This document shows, piece by piece, positions 23,686 to 32,870 of a stretch of DNA of 37,528 nucleotides. Each line of letters starts with the position of its first letter. Within the stretch, counting starts at the first letter, position 1. Source of the stretch: Bacteroidales bacterium (GTDB lineage: Bacteria > Bacteroidota > Bacteroidia > Bacteroidales > Muribaculaceae); NCBI GenBank assembly GCA_014800895.1, contig JAAVFG010000056.1, forward strand, positions 1 through 37,528, given 5' to 3'. A program made the translations under genes and the position numbers. Below the pieces are notes generated by a model. It searched no databases, was not told the DNA's origin, and was given only the letters and a program-made list of their open reading frames with translations.

Positions 23686-25131
23686 ATGAAACTCAAATAT
23701 ATCTTTATACCGGTCATCGCTGCCGGTTCCGTCCTTGCCATCAGTTCCATCGTGTCATCTTGCGTACACGATTCCTACCGAGCCAAACTTGACGATTACA
23801 TCGCTATCGAGACAGAAGCGGTATTCAAGGCGCACCTCATGAAGCCCGGACTCTCCGTATATGTGGATTTCTCCGACGGCATGAACGCGGCATATTCCCC
23901 GGAGCTATCACGTCAGGCTCTCCAAAGGATGGTAAATACTTTTACTGACACAAAGGGAAAGACCTCCTTCTTCTCCTTGTCAGATAATAAGATTACACCT
24001 CTCTCACTCTCCCAGACTGAGATTTACAACGCTATCCTCTCCGGAGCGAATTATACCAAGACAATGGCACCTATTGAGGAAACACTCAAACAGATTGTAT
24101 CCAAAAATCAGGCGGCTATCCTTATCTCAGATTTCGAGGAGTATAACGGCGGAATAATCCAGCAGCAGGCTTATGCCAAGGATTATTTCAAGGAATGGCT
24201 GCAAAAGGGCTTCAATATCACGTTCTATAAGATAGACTACAAGGAGGGAGCGAAAGATAAGCATCTTTATTTCACCATCTTTGATTCTCCTTTGAATAAC
24301 CTTTCCCAACAGGTGGAGACCTCTTTAGGGAATCTTCTCAATCAGGGGATAGAGAAATTCGCTATCAATGCCCCGGATGCTTCATTCGAATTTGCTTCTT
24401 CCTACCCATCCGCACATCAGGGTGGAAATTACTTTGGCTCCAATGGTGAGGATCTCATCTCCGGCGTTGTGAGCGATGGATCCAAAGAGGCTTTCTTCTC
24501 CTACTCTTCCGAACCGCTATATAGAGATAATCCCGCACCGGGGATTGCATACGGAGCATTTACGCAATACTACCCTTTCGGGGTGGATTACACCAATATC
24601 CCTACCAACATTTCAGATATAAACGAAAACCCGGATGAGAAAAATAAATTTTCTCATCTTATCTCCAAAATCTATGTGAATTTCACTAATCAGCAGGCAT
24701 ACGATATTCAGGGGATAGCAGTCAGCGCCCTGGATTTCGAGCCCGTTATCGCCGCCTTCGCCGACTGGCAGGCAAATGTAGATGAAAATGGAAACAGAGG
24801 TAAATTTGCTCCTCCTGCCGCAACGGAAATAAAAGATCTCTTCTCCGTCACTCTCCAGCCATCCGGAAAGGAGAAAGGATGGAACGAGATTCTCTTTGAT
24901 TTCGACCCTAAATTTAAAGGGACTCTCCCTCCGGGCATGGATAGCGAAAAGGATCTGCTAAAAGCAGATATAATAATCAGCAACGCCACCCCGAGAATAG
25001 AGGCTGCCAACCGTTTCTTCTCATGGACAGGCAACCAGTCGCTCTCTCAGTCGGTGATAAACGTGCTCAACGATCCGCAGATCAATCCTATCGGGCATCC
25101 GGTCGTGACTTATTATATAAAAGTATTATAA
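23686..25131 (+). CDS. VWA-like lipoprotein, first gene of the operon
   Basis: From ATG 23686 the protein has 481 residues. It starts MKLKYIFIPVIAAGSVLAIS and reaches a lipobox VSSC with Cys26, so it should be a lipid-anchored envelope protein. A VWA-like fold follows: LSVYVDFSDGMNAAYSPE (Asp-x-Ser-x-Gly, a degenerate MIDAS), a helix, SFFSLSDNKITPLSLS, and AAILISDFEEYNGGIIQQ (a core beta strand with Asp). The C-terminal ~230 residues contain beta-rich segments with no family I know. ATG 23635 is rejected because it would overlap the transcription start. It is the extracytoplasmic member of an otherwise cytoplasmic and membrane operon. The VWA assignment is moderate. Confidence 0.75.
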   Translation: MKLKYIFIPVIAAGSVLAISSIVSSCVHDSYRAKLDDYIAIETEAVFKAHLMKPGLSVYVDFSDGMNAAYSPELSRQALQRMVNTFTDTKGKTSFFSLSDNKITPLSLSQTEIYNAILSGANYTKTMAPIEETLKQIVSKNQAAILISDFEEYNGGIIQQQAYAKDYFKEWLQKGFNITFYKIDYKEGAKDKHLYFTIFDSPLNNLSQQVETSLGNLLNQGIEKFAINAPDASFEFASSYPSAHQGGNYFGSNGEDLISGVVSDGSKEAFFSYSSEPLYRDNPAPGIAYGAFTQYYPFGVDYTNIPTNISDINENPDEKNKFSHLISKIYVNFTNQQAYDIQGIAVSALDFEPVIAAFADWQANVDENGNRGKFAPPAATEIKDLFSVTLQPSGKEKGWNEILFDFDPKFKGTLPPGMDSEKDLLKADIIISNATPRIEAANRFFSWTGNQSLSQSVINVLNDPQINPIGHPVVTYYIKVL

Positions 25132-25241
25132 TAATCCGCGCGAAGCTCTTCCCGTCGCCTCCCTTATCTGAAGATAATCCGCGCGAAGCTCTTCCCGCCG
25201 CCTCCCTTATCTAAAGATAACCCGCGCGAAGCTGTTCCCGC
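25131..25241 (+). repeat. 43-nt tandem repeat, about 2.6 copies
   Basis: Units at 25131-25173 and 25174-25216 differ at two positions (core CCGCGCGAAGCTCTTCCCG), and a third, partial unit runs from 25217 to about 25241. The array begins at the last base of the lipoprotein stop codon and fills most of the 168-nt gap before the next gene. Confidence 0.85.
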
Positions 25242-25299
25242 TTACGGCTCTGCCGTTTATCTTCCGCCTTAATTTGATTAATTAATAAAAAAATAAAAT

Positions 25300-25638
25300 A
25301 TGGGAAATAATCCTTCAATGGCCTACGTAGTGGCTCTCATCATCTCTATCCTTTCTCTCCTTATCGCCGCCGGCATCACCTACGCAATCCCTAACCGTCC
25401 CGGAGGCTCAGATATCAAAACCAGCAAGGTATGGTTTTATATCTTCATGATTGTGGCTTTAGTCCTCTCTCTCGTAATCAATATCTATACTGCCTCCACT
25501 ATAAAGATTCCGACACGCCACGATGCCTACCTTTCCGCCTCTCTTTGGGCGGGTGGCGTTTCTGTGTTGTTCTACTTTGTCGTTGGTCTGCTCCTCAGCA
25601 AGGGGATGAGCCGCGGCAAATTAGGAAGATGGTTCTAA
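25300..25638 (+). CDS. Small three-helix membrane protein
   Basis: The protein has 112 residues and three clear hydrophobic helices: about 7-29 (YVVALIISILSLLIAAGITY), 45-66 (VWFYIFMIVALVLSLVINIY) and 82-103 (LWAGGVSVLFYFVVGLLLSK), joined by short polar loops and ending with a basic tail. No enzymatic motif is visible. It is the second gene of the operon, 53 nt before the tubulin-like gene, and could anchor or recruit the cytoskeletal proteins to the membrane; that is inference from position. Confidence 0.75.
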   Translation: MGNNPSMAYVVALIISILSLLIAAGITYAIPNRPGGSDIKTSKVWFYIFMIVALVLSLVINIYTASTIKIPTRHDAYLSASLWAGGVSVLFYFVVGLLLSKGMSRGKLGRWF

Positions 25639-25691
25639 GATACCTGATTCTTCAATCATTAATGTCAACCTGCTAAAAGAGATTTGAAAAA

Positions 25692-27362
25692 GTGGACGAT
25701 AAACTCTTTATAATAGCTGTCGGAGGCACAGGGATGAGATGCCTGGAGGCATTCGTGCATCTCTGCGCCGCCGGAATGATGGATAACAGAACCATCGAGA
25801 TACTCACTATTGACACTGATAACAATAACGGCAATAAAGGGCGCGTTGAGGAACTCATCAATAAGTACAATGCCATCAAGACAAGCGACCCTGACAAAAA
25901 GGGCGGCGAGTCAACGGCTGATACTTTCTTCTCCGCAAAGCTCAACCTTTTCCGTTTCTACACTGATTACTCTTCCGAAACGCGCAAGAACTACAAGGAG
26001 TTGGCTCATACGCGCGGTCTCTCCCAGAAGGATCGGGATGATAACGCGGATCTCTCCGAACTCTTCTTTGATAAGGAGACCGTTCAGGAATTTCCCTTGA
26101 ATCATGGCTATCGCGCCCAGACCCATCTCGGGTCAATGCTCATCTATCACGCTATCATCGAAGCGGCGATCAAAGCTAAGAAAGGCGGTGCTGATGTAAA
26201 GGATATTGACAAGGAATTGCAGGAGTTTCTCATTCTTCTCAATAATAATGCCAACAATGCGCGTGTGTTCGTATTCGGATCTGTATTCGGAGGAACCGGG
26301 GCATCATCCATTCCCGTGATACCCGTGGCTCTCCGTGAGGCTCTCGGCATTATATCGGGAGGTAATAATGAGATAAATTTTGATAAAGTGAAATTTGCCT
26401 CCACCCTCCTCACTGATTACTTCTCTTTCTCCCTTCCCGATGACGAACAGAAGAAGAAGGAGAAAGTGATAGCCGATTCCGCCAACTTCGCTCTCAATTC
26501 TCAGGCGGCTATGGCTTTCTATGAGTCAGACCCGACAGTGCGCGAGTCTTATAAATTCCTTTATCATATAGGTTGGCCCGCCTCCTCACGAATTAATTAC
26601 TCCGAGTCTCGCTTGGGAGGGGTCATTACAGGGGGTAGCGATCAGCGCAATCCCTGTCATTTCGTGGAGCTTTTAGCCGCATGTGCAGCCTTTGATTTCT
26701 TCACGAGAAAAGATCTCCCCTCTACGAAGGCACAGTATCTCTTCCGCTCCGTGGAGGAGACCGATGGCAAGAAACTGCGTCTCACCGGCGAGAGTTTCGT
26801 AGGTCCTGATTATGGTCCGATTTTCGAGGAGAAACTCGGTTCGCTTCTATCTCTCTCCCATCTCCTCCTCTCTCATTTCGGAGGTGCATTTGACGGAAGA
26901 GTGGGGACAATCGCTTTCCGCGACGAGATGGCACAGCGAAACTTCCCCGATTTCCTCTCTCTATCCGACGAACAGGGCAAGCTGCTGGATGATTATCTCA
27001 AGACGTTTGCCTACTCCGTTCAGTCGGGGCGCTTTAATCCCGGGTGGATATTCCAGATTAAGAACACTATTGACGGGCAATTCATCTTTACTAATGAATC
27101 TCTCTCCCTCGAGCCTAAGGTGCTTGCCAACGTTGACCCGGGGGGCATATATAATGACAATCGTTTCAACTGGAAAGCGGGACTTGGCTTTGGCTCCACA
27201 CTTGCCCGAAGAATGGATAAATTCCTTGACAAAGTGAAAGATTCATCCGTGCGCCCCACAAAGCAGCAGGGTGAGTCAATAAAGGAGAAGTTTATTGCCA
27301 CTCTCTACAATGCCATCACTAAATCTCAGTCTAATTCTCATCTTACAGGTACCTTATCATGA
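25692..27362 (+). CDS. Tubulin/FtsZ-like GTPase (tubulin_2 type)
   Basis: The 556-residue protein starts with GTG 25692 (MDDKLFIIAVGGTGMRCLEA). AVGGTGMRCLEAF at 9-21 is the first nucleotide-binding loop and VFGSVFGGTGASSIPVIPVA at about 197-216 contains the tubulin signature GGTGAS. The segment ILTIDTDNNNGN is the expected second strand with its Asp. This places it with tubulin-like proteins predicted in bacterial conflict-type operons rather than with cell-division FtsZ, which is shorter and has a different C terminus. Its stop overlaps the next start (ATGA at 27359), indicating coupled synthesis with the actin-like protein. Polymerisation is inferred, not shown. Confidence 0.85.
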   Translation: MDDKLFIIAVGGTGMRCLEAFVHLCAAGMMDNRTIEILTIDTDNNNGNKGRVEELINKYNAIKTSDPDKKGGESTADTFFSAKLNLFRFYTDYSSETRKNYKELAHTRGLSQKDRDDNADLSELFFDKETVQEFPLNHGYRAQTHLGSMLIYHAIIEAAIKAKKGGADVKDIDKELQEFLILLNNNANNARVFVFGSVFGGTGASSIPVIPVALREALGIISGGNNEINFDKVKFASTLLTDYFSFSLPDDEQKKKEKVIADSANFALNSQAAMAFYESDPTVRESYKFLYHIGWPASSRINYSESRLGGVITGGSDQRNPCHFVELLAACAAFDFFTRKDLPSTKAQYLFRSVEETDGKKLRLTGESFVGPDYGPIFEEKLGSLLSLSHLLLSHFGGAFDGRVGTIAFRDEMAQRNFPDFLSLSDEQGKLLDDYLKTFAYSVQSGRFNPGWIFQIKNTIDGQFIFTNESLSLEPKVLANVDPGGIYNDNRFNWKAGLGFGSTLARRMDKFLDKVKDSSVRPTKQQGESIKEKFIATLYNAITKSQSNSHLTGTLS

Positions 27363-30300
27363 GTAACAGATCTTTAGTAATCGATGTAGTCAATGAGGTG
27401 CCGCAAGGTGATCTCAATAACTGGAATGTCTTAGGAAATGCCGGCACATTCATCCGCGAAATAAAAACTCCTGATCTTGCGAAAGATGCCGACACAGCGA
27501 GTATCGTGTCCGGTATTCCCACCGCTTTCGCTCGTGTAGACCTCTTCAAGCAGGCATTCAACTCCAAAATAGGGAGCGAGACCACCTCTTCCAACCGCAA
27601 TCTCTACAATTATTATGATGAATTGGTGGATGAATGGAGAGGTTTCGTCGCTGCCATAGCTCTCGACTATTCCAATATTCGTGCCCGTCGCATCGATATG
27701 GTGTATAGCGATGGGAAAGATACTGGAACGACTGCCAATATCTATGAACCAAAGGGTGCTTTCGGCAATATGTTGCTTGAAAGACGTGAAAGATGGTGCG
27801 AGCAGGGCAGAGAGGAGAATGACAAGGGGACACCTTATATCAATATTATAAAATATGATGGAAGAGTGGTCGGAGCAACCGCGCCCGAGACTCTTCTCTT
27901 CACCTCCCCCGGCTATACAGTCTCCCCGTCGGAAGATCGTCCGTGGGTGAGCAGGAAAGGGAAATTTACTAATCCCCTCAAGGGATCTGTTTCCGAAGCT
28001 CAGCTCCAAACCCTCTACGCCTATGCCGATCATCTTCTCAAAAATCTTAATGAGCTCGAGACATACTTCCCGCATAAATTGGGAATTGATCTCAACCCGG
28101 TGCGCACTAATCTCGAGCGCTGGAAAGATGAGATGGAGACTTATGCTTCTTCGCACACCTACAAAACAGGCGGTGGAGCTATACCTCCTGTTTCATTTGA
28201 GATGGGCGGTCCTTTCAAAGAGCTCTTTTCCCATCAGGATAAGCTATATGGAGTGGAGGGCACTTTCTCCGAAACTGCCGGTCTTAACGGAGCCAAAGCT
28301 ATTGATCCGCGGCATCTCCTCCTCCCCCCGGAAGCTAAAATCGCGCGCATACATCTATCTTCGGAATATATGCGGAATCCGGAGAAGATAAGAACACTAC
28401 CCGTCTATCTCCTGCGGGCTGATATCAAGAACGAAAAGGATGAGAGAGCATTCTTCGCGCTCCCACTCTCCGCGCAGGGTCTGAATGTATTCGGCAAAGC
28501 TATCGGTGCGTTGGTAGGTATCGGCGACTCCGCAAGCGGCGAACTTAACGGTTCGCTCTCCGCAGTATATGACCCCGACGCCGAAACAGATAACCTTGAA
28601 GTGGAGTTTCAAATCACCACCATTGAGGGAATAACCCGAAGATATGCACAGCAATACACGGTCGGAAGAGATATCCTCTTCTCCGATAAAGATATTCTGC
28701 TATGGCCCAATTTCATTTCAAAACAATGGAATAAATACTACCTTTATTCCGAACTTCCGCACAATTCCCGCGGACAAGGCTATCGCGCCTATCCTTTTGT
28801 GGGTGATATCTCAGATCCCTATTTCCGTATCCTGACCAACAATGATGAATCTCCCCTTCTTCTTGCAGAAAATGGAGTTATCACAGCGGATAAGAATAAG
28901 GTGGATGCCCGGATCCTTGTGGGTATCAACGAGCGACTTACCAATGAATATAAATATGAGATATATAGCTCCGACAAGCCATTCAAGGGTATCGCTCTGC
29001 AAGCTCCCGGAGGTGAAGAGGGAGGATATCTGATTATCAATTATTCCAACGATCCGACTTCCACCCTGCCACGCGACATGCTCAGCTCCTCGAAAGCTTT
29101 GGGAGAGGTGACTGTAGGTATCGACTTCGGATCTACCAATACCTCCGTAGCTTATTCGGATATGGATGGTGTGCCGGAGGGATTCAGCTTCACCAATCAG
29201 AGAGTGTCTCTTCTTGACCGTGAGGAGAAAGGTTCGAAGGCGGGTCTCCAGCCTAACCGTGTCCTTTTCTTTCAGGCTCCCGAGCGTCCCGTGCAGAGCA
29301 ACAACGTGCATAGTATCCTTACCATACATCCCGAGAACCGTCTTCAGGTCAACGGTAATGATGAGGATATCATCACCCGTCTGAGCCGGGAAGTGGAGGG
29401 AGGATTCCCATGCTTCATGGATAACCTTCCCGTCAGCAATGTCTCGGAGGATATCATCTCCTTGCGATTCAACCGAATCGGACAGGTGGAGCAGGTACAT
29501 AACATGAAATGGAGCAATCCGGACAAGGATGTCGCACGTAAAAAGGCATACCTCCGCACTCTCATGCTTCATATATATGCCGAAATGTTCCGAATGGAGA
29601 AAGTGCCGGTCACTCTCCGATGGTCCTATCCCTCGGCTATGAACAATCAGCTGCTCAACAAGTACCAGCTTATCTGGGATGATCTCGCTCTCCTTTCTCC
29701 CGTTTCCAACGCAAAGGGGGATAAGTATAAACTGAATATCAGTAAGGCTCAAAGAAACCTTACCTTTGATTCGCATGCTCCCAAGCCGATGCAGCCGATG
29801 ACTGGCAATCCGGCAACCACACCTTCCCCTTCTCTCTCCTCTCCTAAGGAAACGTCACAGCCTGTGGACACCGCGGAACTGATGGCGAATTTGAAACTCT
29901 GTCTTCAGCAACAACAGACCCTGACACAGATGCTGGGCATGCCAATGCCTGCCGAACTTCTTGCAAACGTTCAGTCTCAGTTGCAAGATTTAGGGCAGCA
30001 GATAACAGATATCACCGCTAAGTTGGCATCGCCTCAATCAGCGGCGCCATCTTCCGGCTTTGCAGCTCAACCGGCACAAACCGCAGGCTTCGCGCAAGCA
30101 CAAACTGCTCCTTCAGGTTTCGCGGCAGCCCCCACCGGTTTCCAATCCCAACAGGGAGTGACAGGGTTTGCAGAGCAGACTAAACCTGAAAACCAAGAGA
30201 AGAATGAGCTACCTGATATAGCGCCGGATGATCCCAACAGGATTGTAAGGTATAATCCCGAGCCGTTATTCCGCGACGCGACAGCCAATAATTCGCTCAC

Positions 30301-31450
30301 CGAGGCTAACGCCGTGGCTAATTTCATATCCTCTTCTCATGCCAATAAGGATATCCTCACGCTCTGCTTCGACATAGGCGGAAGCACCACTGATATCTCA
30401 GCCCTCTATCGTCTTAACGAGGGAATCACGATGATAAAGCAAAACTCCATTCGTTTTGCAGCTCAACGTGTTTCAGGTGCAACACGCTATGTGAAGGAGT
30501 TTGAGAATGTACTGCGTTCGGTATGCAGCCGTTTCAACATAGATATCCTCGGACTAAATGTCGGAGACAACCGTTTCACTCCCGAGACAGCTTCCTACTA
30601 TTTCGATCAGATAGTGGATAGATTGTCGGAGGAACAGCTCCCCGATTTCTACCGTCTGATTCTTGCAGAGGCACCGGGACTGATGTGGGTCAACATGTAT
30701 GTCACCGGTCTGCTGATGTATTATGCAGGGCAGATCTCCGCCAAACTTATCAAGGATATAGAGCGCACCGATAATAGCGAAATAATCGGAGGTCAGAAAT
30801 ATTGGCCCGAGATAAATATATGTTTCGCCGGTAAGGGTTCCCGACTGATGCAATGGCTCGCGGCTACCCAGCCTGACCTTGCCAATCAGTATTATATGCA
30901 GATGTTCCAGAGCGGTTTTGGAAACGGCGGATATACCGAGAATCGTATCATTATCGAGCTCCCCCCGATGGAGAAAGGAGCCGATATAAAATATGAGGTG
31001 TCAAAAGGACTTGCAAAGAATATCACCGAGCTTTGCAATCCTGCCGGAGATAATGAAACTGAGATAATCGGCGAGTCCGGTTTCTCATGTGTCACCCGGG
31101 ATAACCGTATCCTCCCTCTTGAGCCGATTAATTCCATCACTCCGGAGATGATCGAATACATTGGCACCCGTTTCTCTCCTTCGGCACAGACCGGAGAGAA
31201 ATTCCGTGATTTCTGCCGTGTATTCCATCAGACTTCCCGCCAGCTGCTCAATCTGGACATACCGGATGATTTCTTTGATAAAAAGGCTTCCAATCTCAAT
31301 ATCACGTCATATGTGCAACAGATGCCCGAATACATCCATGCTCACCGTGAGAAGAGCAATAACAATGGAAAATTTGATTTCGTGGCGCCCATCATTATAT
31401 TGGAGGGAATGAATTTCTATGATAATCATCTTTTAAAGGCTCTAAAATGA
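27359..31450 (+). CDS. Giant actin/Hsp70-fold ATPase with low-complexity insert
   Basis: The 1363-residue protein has three parts. Residues 1-580 have no recognised domain. An actin/Hsp70/StbA-type ATPase fold starts at about 586 with the phosphate-1 motif VGIDFGSTNTSVAYSDMDG; phosphate-2 is LCFDIGGSTTDISALY at about 1002-1017 and the adenosine motif is CFAGKGSRLMQWL at about 1155-1167. A Gln/Ala/Pro-rich stretch at about 807-952, including several GFA repeats, lies between the two phosphate motifs and stretches their spacing to about 415 residues (about 190 in Hsp70). It is coupled to the tubulin-like gene upstream and, via ATGA at 31447, to the next gene. It may be an ATP-driven chaperone or filament partner for the tubulin-like protein. 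Confidence 0.85.
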   Translation: MSNRSLVIDVVNEVPQGDLNNWNVLGNAGTFIREIKTPDLAKDADTASIVSGIPTAFARVDLFKQAFNSKIGSETTSSNRNLYNYYDELVDEWRGFVAAIALDYSNIRARRIDMVYSDGKDTGTTANIYEPKGAFGNMLLERRERWCEQGREENDKGTPYINIIKYDGRVVGATAPETLLFTSPGYTVSPSEDRPWVSRKGKFTNPLKGSVSEAQLQTLYAYADHLLKNLNELETYFPHKLGIDLNPVRTNLERWKDEMETYASSHTYKTGGGAIPPVSFEMGGPFKELFSHQDKLYGVEGTFSETAGLNGAKAIDPRHLLLPPEAKIARIHLSSEYMRNPEKIRTLPVYLLRADIKNEKDERAFFALPLSAQGLNVFGKAIGALVGIGDSASGELNGSLSAVYDPDAETDNLEVEFQITTIEGITRRYAQQYTVGRDILFSDKDILLWPNFISKQWNKYYLYSELPHNSRGQGYRAYPFVGDISDPYFRILTNNDESPLLLAENGVITADKNKVDARILVGINERLTNEYKYEIYSSDKPFKGIALQAPGGEEGGYLIINYSNDPTSTLPRDMLSSSKALGEVTVGIDFGSTNTSVAYSDMDGVPEGFSFTNQRVSLLDREEKGSKAGLQPNRVLFFQAPERPVQSNNVHSILTIHPENRLQVNGNDEDIITRLSREVEGGFPCFMDNLPVSNVSEDIISLRFNRIGQVEQVHNMKWSNPDKDVARKKAYLRTLMLHIYAEMFRMEKVPVTLRWSYPSAMNNQLLNKYQLIWDDLALLSPVSNAKGDKYKLNISKAQRNLTFDSHAPKPMQPMTGNPATTPSPSLSSPKETSQPVDTAELMANLKLCLQQQQTLTQMLGMPMPAELLANVQSQLQDLGQQITDITAKLASPQSAAPSSGFAAQPAQTAGFAQAQTAPSGFAAAPTGFQSQQGVTGFAEQTKPENQEKNELPDIAPDDPNRIVRYNPEPLFRDATANNSLTEANAVANFISSSHANKDILTLCFDIGGSTTDISALYRLNEGITMIKQNSIRFAAQRVSGATRYVKEFENVLRSVCSRFNIDILGLNVGDNRFTPETASYYFDQIVDRLSEEQLPDFYRLILAEAPGLMWVNMYVTGLLMYYAGQISAKLIKDIERTDNSEIIGGQKYWPEINICFAGKGSRLMQWLAATQPDLANQYYMQMFQSGFGNGGYTENRIIIELPPMEKGADIKYEVSKGLAKNITELCNPAGDNETEIIGESGFSCVTRDNRILPLEPINSITPEMIEYIGTRFSPSAQTGEKFRDFCRVFHQTSRQLLNLDIPDDFFDKKASNLNITSYVQQMPEYIHAHREKSNNNGKFDFVAPIIILEGMNFYDNHLLKALK

Positions 31451-32856
31451 GTCAGAGAGTAATAATATCGATTTCGGCTAAGGATATTCTCCTTTCCCGT
31501 GCCGTAGAGGATCGTGATCTTCCTGTCCCCTTTCCGAGGATGGGAAGATCTGTTCCTCTGCGCGATTTCGGAGGAGAAAGGGCTGCCGCGCCAGATTACC
31601 GCATAGGTAAGGCTTTCAATGCAAACTTCCTTGAACTCTTCGTCGATTACCCCGGCATAAAGGAGAATACGGAGATCGTGATTGAAGCGGAGGCGAATAT
31701 TTCAAAGGAGAAACTGGAGGGTATACGGAATGAACTCATCAAATGGGGGTTCACCAATTCCTATCCGGCACGACGCGATGCACTTCTCTGCGATATTTTT
31801 GCTCGTGACTTCGATTATAAAGGGATTGTAGTGGTGTTTTCGGATGGGACAGACCTCTATATCTCCACCTATTCCCCGGAGCGTAAGGATAGTTTCGCTC
31901 GCTCAGTATTCCGTGGGCTCGGAAGAGATAACCGTACCGATACAGTAGCTGATATCATATGGGATCAAATAAAAAACCGCACCTTGGATCTCCATAAGGA
32001 GAGTCAGATGACCGCTTTGAGAGAGGAGGCTGAGAAATTCCTTAAAAGTGGAAGAAGCGAAAAGAACGGCTGCATACGCCTTTCCGATGGTCAGGAGTAT
32101 GATTATATCCTGAGCCGACAGGAATTGCGTGCGCGCAGCAGCTCGGAAATATCTCTTGATGACCGCTTCACGGATCTACTGATATCCCAAGGCTTGGGCG
32201 ACCGCACCAATTCCATCCTCATCCTGCGCGGAGATGCGATCGGAAACAGATTCATTGAAGAGGAGATGGCTGAAGCCTTTGCAAAAGTGGAGGAAGACAC
32301 CGGCGCTGTGGCGGAAGCCGCCGACCGCGAACTCCTGTCTATGACTATGGATAAAGTCAAGACGGTGCCTACTGTCGAGAAAAAAGAGGTAACTATGGCT
32401 CCACCTCCCCAATCTTCCGAAATAGAAGCCGCATATACTGAAACAGAGAAGAGAAAAGGGAATGACAGAAATGATATTCCTCCTTTCCTTCCCATCAGGA
32501 TTTCCGCTTCGATTTCAAAAGAGAAGAGAGGCTTCTTAAAGAAAGTGCAGGTCTTGAAGATTCATCTGGAGAGCATGGATCATTTTCCACTCCCATATGA
32601 GAGCGTCCTCTGTATTCAAGAGCGTCCTCTCACTTCAATCGAAGAGAGGAATGTGGTGGAAAGATTTGAGAAGGGTGAGATACTTGACTCCTTCTTCTCC
32701 TATGACCTTCCGCTGTCTCATCTGAAGGATACGAATACACTGCGTATATATTTCAAACCCTCCCCTACCGAGGAGATAGGAATTAACAATGCCTATGACT
32801 CCCCTCCCCTTACGATTGACCTTTCTCATGGGGAAGGGGAATATAAAAACTTTTAA
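31447..32856 (+). CDS. Unrecognised 469-residue protein, possibly degenerate Hsp70-like
   Basis: The start overlaps the upstream stop (ATGA). The N-terminal ~290 residues have alternating strands and helices; IVIEAEANISKEKLEGIRNE, ARSVFRGLGRDNRTDTVADI and ILILRGDAIGNRFIEEEM vaguely resemble the helical and adenosine regions of an actin/Hsp70 fold, but no phosphate-1 motif (DxGxT/S) is present. Residues ~310-350 are a charged, disordered-looking linker (EKKEVTMAPPPQSSEIEA). A C-terminal beta-rich domain of about 110 residues follows. There is no signal or membrane segment. Its position between the ATPase and the GTPase suggests an adaptor. I would not assign a family. Confidence 0.65.
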   Translation: MSQRVIISISAKDILLSRAVEDRDLPVPFPRMGRSVPLRDFGGERAAAPDYRIGKAFNANFLELFVDYPGIKENTEIVIEAEANISKEKLEGIRNELIKWGFTNSYPARRDALLCDIFARDFDYKGIVVVFSDGTDLYISTYSPERKDSFARSVFRGLGRDNRTDTVADIIWDQIKNRTLDLHKESQMTALREEAEKFLKSGRSEKNGCIRLSDGQEYDYILSRQELRARSSSEISLDDRFTDLLISQGLGDRTNSILILRGDAIGNRFIEEEMAEAFAKVEEDTGAVAEAADRELLSMTMDKVKTVPTVEKKEVTMAPPPQSSEIEAAYTETEKRKGNDRNDIPPFLPIRISASISKEKRGFLKKVQVLKIHLESMDHFPLPYESVLCIQERPLTSIEERNVVERFEKGEILDSFFSYDLPLSHLKDTNTLRIYFKPSPTEEIGINNAYDSPPLTIDLSHGEGEYKNF

Positions 32857-32870
32857 CCTTACATCTGCTT

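Noticed and set aside
25131..25241. Possible CRISPR array
   Set aside because: Direct 43-nt tandem copies without unique spacers and no cas genes in the window.
25692..27362. Cell-division FtsZ
   Set aside because: Length, C-terminal sequence and gene neighbours differ from ftsZ; it fits the tubulin-like family of conflict-type operons.
28811..29776. Long minus-strand ORF of 321 codons
   Set aside because: It lies wholly inside the actin-like gene, antisense to its phosphate-1 motif region; a shadow of codon bias.
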